Shown here piece by piece: positions 6,490 through 12,765 of a stretch of 12,765 nucleotides of DNA (the first letter of the stretch is position 1; every line of letters starts with the position of its first letter). A program made the translations under genes and the position numbers. Under the pieces are notes generated by a model. That model worked only from the letters and a program-made list of their open reading frames with translations, was not told the DNA's origin and did no database searches. Origin of the DNA: Lachnospira sp. (GTDB lineage: Bacteria > Bacillota > Clostridia > Lachnospirales > Lachnospiraceae); contig JAGAJD010000099.1 in NCBI GenBank assembly GCA_017626275.1, positions 1-12,765 on the forward strand. The letters run 5' to 3'.

Positions 6490-7122
6490 TTACTTTTCCA
6501 TTAAGGGACGGGAATATACGCAGCCACAGTAATTCTGTCTGTATAAATTATATTCCTTCGATAATTCAATAGAGCGTTTATAACCCTCTTTTTTCTTAAA
6601 ATCAGACAACAGATAGCTTATTCCATACTTTTTCTCTAATTCCAGTCCTATACTGTTGAGCTTTACACTGTTTTTTAACGGGCTTATTGTAAGCGTTGTT
6701 GTAAAATAATCAAATCCGCCCTTTAACGCCTCCTGCGCCGTCCTTGAAAGACGCAGCTCATAACAGAGAAAACAGCGTTCGCCACCCTCCTTGCAATGTT
6801 CATAGCCCTTTACCGTATCAAAAAATTCCTGCGGTTTATAGCCTCCCTCGATAAAATCCACCGTATATTTAGCCGGAAATTCTTTTATGAAACGTTTCTG
6901 TTCTTCGACTCTTTTGCGGTATTCCAAATCCTGTGAAATATTAGGATTATAATAAAACACTGTGATATGAAAATATTCCGACAGGTATTCAATAACATAA
7001 CTGCTGCACGGAGCACAGCAGCTATGCAGCAGAAGCTTTGGAACTTCACCGCTTTTACTTATATCCGCAAGCTTTTTTTCTAATTCTTTCTGAAAATTTC
7101 TGGTTTCAAACGGAACTGCCAT
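6490..7122 (-). CDS. queH: Epoxyqueuosine reductase QueH
   Basis: A 210-residue protein of the QueH (former DUF208) family, which catalyses the last step of queuosine synthesis, epoxyqueuosine to queuosine in tRNA, without the cobalamin used by QueG. The diagnostic cysteines are all present: C35-C36-x2-C39 in LLHSCCAPCSS, C117-x2-C120 in ERCFLCYELR, and the C-terminal C199-G-C201. In the family the N-terminal CC and the middle CxxC bind a [4Fe-4S] cluster next to a second iron. Conserved FYYNPNI and TTLTISPLKN segments are also present. The start is taken at the ATG (7122), because GGAG (7129-7132) lies 6 nt upstream; the in-frame GTG at 7134 would lack a ribosome site. It starts 15 nt after the hisC stop, so the two are surely co-transcribed. 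No other queuosine genes are in view. Confidence 0.94.
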   Translation of the reverse strand: MAVPFETRNFQKELEKKLADISKSGEVPKLLLHSCCAPCSSYVIEYLSEYFHITVFYYNPNISQDLEYRKRVEEQKRFIKEFPAKYTVDFIEGGYKPQEFFDTVKGYEHCKEGGERCFLCYELRLSRTAQEALKGGFDYFTTTLTISPLKNSVKLNSIGLELEKKYGISYLLSDFKKKEGYKRSIELSKEYNLYRQNYCGCVYSRPLMEK

Positions 7123-7137
7123 ATCAAACTCCACTCA

Positions 7138-8199
7138 CTACACCGCTTCAAAAATCTCTTCCAACGCCTTATATAACTTCTCCATCTGTTCATCGGTGCC
7201 AATGGTAATTCTCAAATAGTTATCAATACGCGGCTTATTAAAATATCTCACATAAATATTTCTCTTCTTTAATTCTTCAAAAATAACCTTTGCCGGAATA
7301 ATTTTGTGTGAAGCAAAAATAAAATTAGCCGTCGAATCAGGAAATGTAAAGCCAAGCTGTGCAAGACGCTCCTTCGCATTTTCCCTTGTTGCCTTTATCT
7401 TTCCCACACATTCGTCAAAATATGCTTTATCCTTTACAGCCTCTATTCCATAAACAATAGAAGTTATATTCATTGTGTATGAATTAAATGAAAACTTGAC
7501 ATCATTTAACGCCTTAATAAGTGCCTCGTTTCCAAACGCATAGCCTATACGCATACCTGCCATAGAGCGTGATTTAGAAAATGTCTGCACTACAAGCAGA
7601 TTATCATATTTGTTTACAAGCTCTCTTGCGGAACGTCCGTCAAAATCAATATATGCCTCATCAACGATTACAATAACGTCCTGATTATGTTTTATAATAT
7701 CCTCAACCTTTTCCAAATCCATAAATAATGCCGTCGGAGCGTTTGGATTTGGGAATATTACCCCACCGTTTTCTTTATAGTAATCTGACGGAACTATGCA
7801 GAAGTTATCGTCCAGTGCAGGCGTCTCATAAGGAATCCTGTATAAATCAGCCCATACGCTGTAAAAAGAATATGAAATATCCGGAAATAAAATCGGCTTT
7901 TCTGAGTTAAAAAATGTCATAAAACACATTGCAAGTACATCATCAGAACCTACGCCGACAAAAACCTGACTGTCCTTCATTCCGTAATATTCTGCCAGAG
8001 TATGCACTAAATCACTACATTCAGGATCAGGATATAATCTCAGCCTGTCCATATCAAATCCCTTAGCCGCTTCATATGCCTTCGGCGTAGGCGGATACGG
8101 ATTCTCGTTAGTGTTTAATTTAATTACATTCTGTATCTTCGGCTGTTCTCCCGGCACATACGGCTCCACTCGTCTGATGTTCTTTTCCCAAGCTCTCAT
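7138..8199 (-). CDS. hisC: Histidinol-phosphate aminotransferase (class I/II PLP enzyme)
   Basis: 353 residues, full length for HisC, a cytoplasmic enzyme converting imidazole-acetol phosphate plus glutamate to histidinol phosphate in histidine synthesis. The N-terminus has the family's KLNTNENPYPP substrate-arm motif. PLP-binding features follow: N151-P-N153 (FPNPNAPT), D180-E-A-Y183 (IVDEAYIDF), the Schiff-base Lys K209 in TFSKSRSMAGMR, R217, and a C-terminal Arg in NYLRITIGT that binds the substrate carboxylate. The gene stands apart from other his genes, next to queH, so another imidazole or aromatic amino-acid substrate cannot be excluded; unlinked hisC copies are common in Clostridia. 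The ATG at 8199 has GGAG with a 7-nt spacing. A good promoter (8276-8304) precedes it, so it is the first gene of hisC-queH-acidic protein. Confidence 0.95.
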   Translation of the reverse strand: MRAWEKNIRRVEPYVPGEQPKIQNVIKLNTNENPYPPTPKAYEAAKGFDMDRLRLYPDPECSDLVHTLAEYYGMKDSQVFVGVGSDDVLAMCFMTFFNSEKPILFPDISYSFYSVWADLYRIPYETPALDDNFCIVPSDYYKENGGVIFPNPNAPTALFMDLEKVEDIIKHNQDVIVIVDEAYIDFDGRSARELVNKYDNLLVVQTFSKSRSMAGMRIGYAFGNEALIKALNDVKFSFNSYTMNITSIVYGIEAVKDKAYFDECVGKIKATRENAKERLAQLGFTFPDSTANFIFASHKIIPAKVIFEELKKRNIYVRYFNKPRIDNYLRITIGTDEQMEKLYKALEEIFEAV

Positions 8200-8267
8200 A
8201 ATAATTCTCCAATCTCAACATTCCGTTCTCAATTTCTCAGCGTCCATTAATTGCTATAATATCTTAA

Positions 8268-8304
8268 TTGAGTATATTATACTTAAATCCCCACCTCTAA
8301 TCAA
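8268..8304 (-). promoter_or_regulatory. Promoter of the hisC-queH operon
   Basis: On the - strand TTGATT (8299-8304), 17 bp and a perfect TATAAT (8276-8281) form a sigma-A promoter. The -35 element overlaps the stop codon of the DUF2079 gene (8301-8303). The -10 lies inside an AT-rich imperfect palindrome (8268-8286; 8-nt arms with one mismatch). This gives a leader of about 70 nt before hisC, with no recognisable riboswitch or T-box. No intrinsic terminator separates it from the upstream gene, so read-through is possible. Confidence 0.65.
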
Positions 8305-10097
8305 GAAGTTTTCACATTTTTAAACACCGCAATCCTGCCCTTTTCATAATATACAGTTTCATACTGCGGATTGCTGCGAAATTCTTCCGCCTTATCACGA
8401 TACTCTACTGATCTTAAATCAAATGCAATATACTCTGTCGTCTTATCCGTATAATACCACTCATACAAAACATCATGGTCTGACAATGCAGGACACAAAA
8501 ATGTTGTTGCTGTCACTGACGCATCGTCCGGTATCAGGGACAGTGCCTCATCAAATATTGCATACGTTTCCTGATTATATTGCGATGTGTAACGTTCTAT
8601 AATTGCACTTTTCTGAAATACGGACGCTCCGAAAAACATTATGCATGAGACTGCAAGAATCGGTATTGCCCTGCTTCTAATGTTAATATTCAAATCTGCC
8701 GCATTTATAATTGCAAGATAGACGAGCAGCGTTCCCGAACCGAATACATACAGAAAATATATGCTGTGAAAATATGTGTAATCCGACATAAGATTAAATA
8801 AAACAAACGGCACTAAAAGCACATATCTTGTCCATCTCTTTGACATCAGAGGAAGAAAACAAAGTGAGGCAAGTGTCTGCAGCAAAAATTCTATTTTTTC
8901 CTCTGTAAGCATCTGAGTAAGTATATATGCCGGATTAGCAAGTACTGTTCTTATCATTCCAAGCATACTTCCGTTTTCACCATATACCATATTATTAAAA
9001 CGGTATGTCATTGCCCCTTCTCCGATATAAGAAAGAAGAGTCGTGGCAAAGACAAAATATATACCGCAGCATACAATGACAGTGACGCTCTTTTTCCACA
9101 AAGCACTGCGCTTTTCAAGAAGCATATACAAGCCCACAATCACTCCATAAATAGCGGCATCCTCCTTTACTCCCAGAAGAAAAACCATGCTGATAATAAT
9201 CCCCCTCCAGCTATCCTTTTCAAAGAAATAAATAAGACACAGAATAAACAAAGGTAAAAACAGATTTTCGTGAATATCGTAAAAACAGCCTCCACTCATA
9301 ACAGGATAAAAACAGTATGCAATTCCTGCAAGTGCTGTCTCAAACGTTGATAAGCCATGATTTTTACAGATTCCTTTAAGCGGGATAAGCCCCAGTGCAA
9401 TCACAACTGCCTGCATTACCTGCAATGTAACAGGCGATGAAAATACCGCATAAAACGGCAGTAAAAGATAATATGCAGGTGATATATGAACACACATATG
9501 CGACAACAGCCTGTCTCTCTCGCTTGTCGTATTCATGGTAAATGTATGTTTCATATAATGAAACATCTGTGAAAAAAGCCCGCAGTCATAATTCGGAGCC
9601 TCATATGCAAGAACACGCAGCGCCGTACAGCCGCCTGTAAACAATATAAAAAATCCGCCTGAAATGATAAGAATTAAATGCAGCGTACTTTTTTTAATTG
9701 AAATTTTTGAAGTTTCCACATCACGGACAGCATAAGCCACACTAAAAATAAGAAGTGCAGTAAGCCCGACACAAAAGTATACATCAGGTATCTGTACAAC
9801 AGCAAAAAGTGCATACCCAAAAGTAACCGCCAAGAGACTTAGTTTTTCAACAAACATTTTATTAATTAATTCAAAAATGAAATAAATAAACACAAAAAAT
9901 ACTGCTATTACAAGCAGATGTACTGCTAATGGAATTTCTCCCACATATGAAATGCTGCTTATTTTATTGTTTGTGGTTATTTCAATAATAACTGCCTCTG
10001 CAAAACAAATGAAACACCACGCCATAATAAACCTTATGACGCAGTGTTCCAAACTCACATGTTTCTTTATTGTATTAAATATTGAAGCTATATTCAT
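8301..10097 (-). CDS. DUF2079 polytopic membrane protein, GT-C glycosyltransferase-like
   Basis: 598 residues with about 11-13 hydrophobic helices from residue 20 to about 490, then a soluble C-terminal region (about 500-598). The pattern fits DUF2079: NYDCGLFSQ (D171) in the first large extracytoplasmic loop, a conserved LLSHMCVHISPAYYLLLP stretch (about 198-214), YDIHENLFLPLF (about 273-284) and GVKEDAAIY (309-317). DUF2079 shows distant similarity to GT-C glycosyltransferases, which use lipid-linked sugars outside the membrane; D171 would be the candidate catalytic acidic residue. The substrate and product are unknown. The ATG at 10097 has GGAG about 11 nt upstream, a little far. It begins 23 nt after the ROK gene stop, so it is probably transcribed with xylB-tal-ROK, though a role in pentose use is not evident. 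It may have been placed there by chance. Confidence 0.86.
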   Translation of the reverse strand: MNIASIFNTIKKHVSLEHCVIRFIMAWCFICFAEAVIIEITTNNKISSISYVGEIPLAVHLLVIAVFFVFIYFIFELINKMFVEKLSLLAVTFGYALFAVVQIPDVYFCVGLTALLIFSVAYAVRDVETSKISIKKSTLHLILIISGGFFILFTGGCTALRVLAYEAPNYDCGLFSQMFHYMKHTFTMNTTSERDRLLSHMCVHISPAYYLLLPFYAVFSSPVTLQVMQAVVIALGLIPLKGICKNHGLSTFETALAGIAYCFYPVMSGGCFYDIHENLFLPLFILCLIYFFEKDSWRGIIISMVFLLGVKEDAAIYGVIVGLYMLLEKRSALWKKSVTVIVCCGIYFVFATTLLSYIGEGAMTYRFNNMVYGENGSMLGMIRTVLANPAYILTQMLTEEKIEFLLQTLASLCFLPLMSKRWTRYVLLVPFVLFNLMSDYTYFHSIYFLYVFGSGTLLVYLAIINAADLNINIRSRAIPILAVSCIMFFGASVFQKSAIIERYTSQYNQETYAIFDEALSLIPDDASVTATTFLCPALSDHDVLYEWYYTDKTTEYIAFDLRSVEYRDKAEEFRSNPQYETVYYEKGRIAVFKNVKTS

Positions 10098-10120
10098 GAT
10101 ACGCTAATCTCCATGCTTTA

Positions 10121-11311
10121 CTATATACTGCTGATAAAATCACCTAGAAATGTCAATGCTGCGCCGGTATCCGACTGCTCCGTATTGCATTTTGCAAAGC
10201 TGAAATAAGAAGCATCTGTATCAAAAGAATATTTCTCAACAAGCTGTCTTTTTATTCTGTCTTCATATGGCAAAAGATATTTTGCCACCGGTCCGCCAAT
10301 TACAACATTTCCATCACACATAATATACAAATTATTGATTCCTGTTGTCAAGTCATCAATATACTTCGCAAATACAGACTCATACTGAAGATTACCCTGG
10401 TCAAGCTGATCAAAAAATTCCTCAAGCGAGCAATCAAGCTCTGTTGAAAGAACTCTTGAAGATACATATGCCTCAAAACAGCCTTTCTTGCCGCAGAAAC
10501 ATTTCTTTCCTCCCGGGTGAATTGTCATATGTCCAAATTCGCCATATCGGTTATGTGCACCTGTCTGTATCTTTTCCTTATCAATATAAGAACCGCCAAC
10601 TCCTGTATTTAACATTAAATACAGCTTGGCGCCTGACTGACCGGAAGCCGCAGACCTGTTAAAATCATCAATATTTGACATTGGAATATTTTCAAATTTT
10701 CTGTCAAACCAAAATTCCGCATATGCATTGGCTCTCGCATCATTCATTGCAATACATGGATACGCAATATTCTTGGTAAGCTCACTTATAGGATAATTTC
10801 TTATTCCCATTGTCGGTGCAGAAAGAATCATTTTATTCTCATTATCGAAAATACCCGGAACCGTAATTCCAACTCCCAGTACATCTTCTTCATTAACGCT
10901 GTTCCTTACAATAACGTCTTTTACAAGCTCAGAAATACTTTCTCTGTAAACGCTGTCAGTAGTAAAAGCCATGGTCTTTTTCTCTGAACATATAATTTCA
11001 CCCTTTAAATCCACAAGAGCTACTTTAATACCATTATCAGATATATTGACGCTGACTGCACATTTTGACATTCCGTTAACTGTGATTGCCTGTGCCTTTC
11101 TTCCTCCGGTAGACTCAAAATTTCCTACAAACTCTATCAGATTACTTTCGAGAAGAAGCTTTAAATTCTGATTAACAGTCGGTAGGGATAGCTGTAAAAT
11201 GTCAGCTATCTCCTGTCTTGAAATCTTATCTGCATAATGAATCAGTCGAAATATTCTGTTTTTATTAAAACGTTTTACGTCTGTTGTTGTAATTTTTTCC
11301 GTCGTAATCAT
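10121..11311 (-). CDS. ROK-family transcriptional regulator (XylR/NagC-like repressor)
   Basis: 396 residues, the regulator length for the ROK family. An N-terminal winged helix-turn-helix spans about 18-75 (SRQEIADILQLSLPTVNQNL recognition region, wing ending STGGRK). A ROK sugar-kinase-like domain spans about 83-390. The structural zinc site is intact: H261 in GEFGH, then C271-x-C273-G-x2-G-C278. The catalytic-type N190-D191 and the E258-F-G-H sugar-contact residues are kept, but the phosphate loop reads NTGVGG rather than GTGIGG. It therefore probably binds a sugar as inducer. The gene starts 5 nt after the transaldolase stop, with only a weak GGGG ribosome site, so translational coupling is likely. 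Its place in a xylB-tal operon argues for a xylose or related pentose regulator, likely autoregulated; the operator would lie upstream of the window. Confidence 0.93.
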   Translation of the reverse strand: MITTEKITTTDVKRFNKNRIFRLIHYADKISRQEIADILQLSLPTVNQNLKLLLESNLIEFVGNFESTGGRKAQAITVNGMSKCAVSVNISDNGIKVALVDLKGEIICSEKKTMAFTTDSVYRESISELVKDVIVRNSVNEEDVLGVGITVPGIFDNENKMILSAPTMGIRNYPISELTKNIAYPCIAMNDARANAYAEFWFDRKFENIPMSNIDDFNRSAASGQSGAKLYLMLNTGVGGSYIDKEKIQTGAHNRYGEFGHMTIHPGGKKCFCGKKGCFEAYVSSRVLSTELDCSLEEFFDQLDQGNLQYESVFAKYIDDLTTGINNLYIMCDGNVVIGGPVAKYLLPYEDRIKRQLVEKYSFDTDASYFSFAKCNTEQSDTGAALTFLGDFISSI

Positions 11312-11316
11312 ATTAA

Positions 11317-11970
11317 TTATTCCCCGAAAACAGCTTTATAATCATTCTGAAACTTTACAATTCCCGCATCAGTGAGTGGGTGAGAAATCATCTGCTCAAT
11401 TACCTTGTATGGAACTGTTGCGATATCTGCACCTGCAAGTGCGCAGTCTGTAATATGGATTGGATTTCTTACGCTTGCACAGATAATTTCTGTAGGAATA
11501 TTATAATTGTTGAAAATTTCTACAATATCTCTGATTAAATCAATTCCCGGCTGTGAAATATCATCTAATCTTCCAAGGAATGGTGATACGAATGCTGCAC
11601 CTGCTCTTGCCGCAAGCAAAGCCTGATTAGCTGAGAATATAAGTGTCACATTTACCTTGATTCCTTCCTCTGAAAGCACCTTTGTTGCCTTTAAGCCCTC
11701 AGCAGTCATAGGAATCTTAACTACCATATTAGGGTGAATTGCTGCAATTTCTCTTCCCTCGGCAATCATGCCTTCAGCGTCTGTCGTTGTAGCTTTTACT
11801 TCACCGCTGATTGGTCCGTCCACAATGTCAGTAATTTCTTTGATAACTTCCTTAAAATCCCTGCCCTCTTTCGCTATAAGAGACGGATTCGTAGTAACTC
11901 CGCAAATAACACCTAAATCATTTGCCTTCTTAATATCTTCAACATTAGCTGTATCAATAAAAAATTTCAT
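11317..11970 (-). CDS. tal: Small (FSA/TalC-type) transaldolase
   Basis: 217 residues from the ATG at 11970, a normal length for the short transaldolase/fructose-6-phosphate aldolase group. The enzyme moves a dihydroxyacetone unit from fructose 6-phosphate to erythrose 4-phosphate in the non-oxidative pentose phosphate pathway. The Schiff-base lysine is K85 in VVKIPMT, and the N-terminal D6 in FIDTANV and GVTTNPS are typical. E57 (where FSA has Gln), N107-x-T109 in NVTLIFS (FSA has GTAVYG) and F131 (FSA has Tyr) favour transaldolase over fructose-6-phosphate aldolase. GGAG 6 nt before the ATG supports this start; an in-frame ATG four codons upstream (11982) overlaps the ribosome site and is less likely. 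It sits 42 nt after the kinase gene, with the hairpin-GGAATGGAG leader in the gap, and 5 nt before the ROK gene. Many annotations call such proteins fsa. Confidence 0.94.
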   Translation of the reverse strand: MKFFIDTANVEDIKKANDLGVICGVTTNPSLIAKEGRDFKEVIKEITDIVDGPISGEVKATTTDAEGMIAEGREIAAIHPNMVVKIPMTAEGLKATKVLSEEGIKVNVTLIFSANQALLAARAGAAFVSPFLGRLDDISQPGIDLIRDIVEIFNNYNIPTEIICASVRNPIHITDCALAGADIATVPYKVIEQMISHPLTDAGIVKFQNDYKAVFGE

Positions 11971-11976
11971 ACCAAT

Positions 11977-11999
11977 CTCCATTCCGCCGCCTTAGCGGC
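11977..11999 (-). promoter_or_regulatory. Leader element copy 2: hairpin followed by GGAATGGAG
   Basis: In the gap between the kinase and transaldolase genes, the - strand has GCCGC (11999 to 11995), loop TAAG and GCGGC (11990 to 11986), a perfect 5-bp stem, then GGAATGGAG, whose GGAG is the transaldolase ribosome site. The hairpin ends 15 nt before the ATG. It matches copy 1 (6448-6470) in stem, loop length and flank, while the loop bases differ. No U tract follows, so it is not a terminator. Confidence 0.5.
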
Positions 12000-12012
12000 A
12001 TTTTATTATTCA

Positions 12013-12765
12013 CTACTTTGTAATTGCATTGAATACCGGCTTTAAAGCAGGATAAATCTGCTTAAACTGCTGATACTTTTCCTCATAACGTGCAGCAATT
12101 TCCGCATCAGGCTCTACCGTAGAAACCACATGAATAATTTGATCTGCTGCCGAAGCAACATCTGCATATTTTCCTGTTCCTACTGCTGCAAGCATTGCAG
12201 CACCAAGTGACGGTCCCTCTTCCTTATCAAGCACATGTACCTTGATATTTAATACATTGGCAATAATCTTTCTCCAAAGCGGACTCTTTGCCCCTCCACC
12301 ACAGATTTTCGTCTCTGTAATGCGGATTCCAAGACTCTTAGCCACCTCAAATGAATCTCTTATCGCAAATGCAACGCCCTCTAATACAGCCTGTGTCATA
12401 TCGGTTCTTGTAGTATCCATAGACATTCCCGTAAAGGTTGCTCTTGCTGCCGGATTATTATGCGGAGAACGCTCTCCCATAAGATACGGAAGGAAAAATA
12501 CATTGTTATTTCCAAGCATATCATCCGTAATACCGCTCTGTTCTTTCGCATAATCACCGGTTCCTATTATATCATCAAGCCACCACTTATTGCAAGAGGC
12601 AGCACTCAGCATACAGCCCATGAGATGAAAATGTCCGTCCGAATGTGCAAAGGAATGTAATGCATTATTACTGTCCACTCCGAAATTTCTGCTTGAAATG
12701 AATATTGTAACGCTTGTTCCAAGCGAAATATTACACATTCCGTCTCCGACAGTTACCGTTCCGAC
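12013..12765 (-). CDS. xylB: Xylulokinase-type FGGY carbohydrate kinase, C-terminal part (partial)
   Basis: The frame is open through the right edge; 250 residues are visible and the N-terminal domain, with the catalytic Asp, lies beyond the window. The methionine at 12738 is internal, not the start. The visible part is the second FGGY ATPase domain: GDGMCNISLGTS near its beginning, the xylulokinase-like YLMGERSPHNNP and ARATFTGMS segments, the FGGY signature helix region FAIRDSFEVAKSLGI, then ICGGGAKSPLWRKI (adenosine binding) and EGPSLGAAMLAAVG. Xylulokinase phosphorylates D-xylulose to xylulose 5-phosphate with ATP. The next gene, transaldolase, and a ROK regulator fit pentose catabolism. 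One oddity: the loop normally reading GTSG is GTSV here (Val codon at 12709-12711). Ribulokinase or another pentulose kinase is less likely but cannot be excluded without the N-terminal half. Confidence 0.9.
   Translation of the reverse strand, partial: VGTVTVGDGMCNISLGTSVTIFISSRNFGVDSNNALHSFAHSDGHFHLMGCMLSAASCNKWWLDDIIGTGDYAKEQSGITDDMLGNNNVFFLPYLMGERSPHNNPAARATFTGMSMDTTRTDMTQAVLEGVAFAIRDSFEVAKSLGIRITETKICGGGAKSPLWRKIIANVLNIKVHVLDKEEGPSLGAAMLAAVGTGKYADVASAADQIIHVVSTVEPDAEIAARYEEKYQQFKQIYPALKPVFNAITK

Noticed and set aside
7123..7134. GTG start for QueH at 7134
   Set aside because: The GGAG lies inside this extension and is correctly spaced for the ATG at 7122; the extra four residues are not part of the family core.
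11986..11999. Hairpin between the kinase and transaldolase genes as a terminator or attenuator
   Set aside because: The stem is only 5 bp, no U tract follows, and it leads straight into the transaldolase ribosome site, so it is described as a leader element instead.
1..12765. A new defence system, CRISPR array, mobile element or biosynthetic cluster
   Set aside because: No regularly spaced repeats, transposase, integrase, toxin-antitoxin pair or nuclease/helicase cluster is visible. Apart from two unknown small proteins and DUF2079, every gene belongs to a recognisable metabolic, transport, regulatory or protease family.

Overview
The window looks like a chromosomal segment of an anaerobic, low-GC Firmicute, most likely a Lachnospiraceae-type gut clostridium. 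The evidence is the class I (anaerobe-type) hybrid cluster protein, the Csp-like S8 peptidase, the tetrahydrofolate-riboswitch/FolT pair, QueH instead of QueG, AGGAGG-type ribosome binding sites and AT-rich intergenic DNA. Species assignment is inference. I see no tRNA, rRNA, CRISPR array, insertion sequence or phage gene.

Layout: only the leftmost gene, the 3' end of an iron-containing alcohol dehydrogenase (1-246), is on the + strand. It converges on hcp across a hairpin at about 272-301. Everything else is on the - strand, so transcription runs from right to left. In transcription order: (1) 12765-12013, C-terminal part of a xylulokinase-type FGGY kinase; 11970-11317, a small transaldolase; 11311-10121, a ROK-family repressor; 10097-8301, a DUF2079 polytopic membrane protein. 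These are tightly spaced and probably form one pentose-related operon, with DUF2079 as a possible read-through member. (2) A promoter at 8276-8304 drives hisC (8199-7138), queH (7122-6490) and an acidic-tailed anchored protein of unknown function (6440-5784). (3) A strong promoter (5734-5762) and a tetrahydrofolate riboswitch (5591-5693) precede folT (5521-4949), then a YfcE-like phosphodiesterase (4925-4374) and a small membrane zinc-ribbon protein (4280-3876). This block ends at a strong intrinsic terminator (3821-3863). (4) An S8 subtilisin-like peptidase (3756-2065) is followed by hcp (1980-307).

How the genes work together: xylB and tal supply pentose phosphorylation and pentose-phosphate rearrangement, and the ROK protein is their likely sugar-responsive regulator. 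The folT block is controlled by folate status through its leader RNA; I propose an explicit pairing switch that hides the folT Shine-Dalgarno. hcp serves nitric oxide/hydroxylamine or nitrosative-stress defence.

Most of the window is ordinary metabolism. The most interesting unexplained structure is a twin leader element: a 5-bp hairpin with a variable 4-nt loop, followed directly by GGAATGGAG. It sits at almost the same distance before two unrelated genes (before 6440 and before 11970). Also worth a look are a perfect 12-bp palindrome in the folT promoter spacer, and a Gly-to-Val change in the GTSG loop of the kinase.
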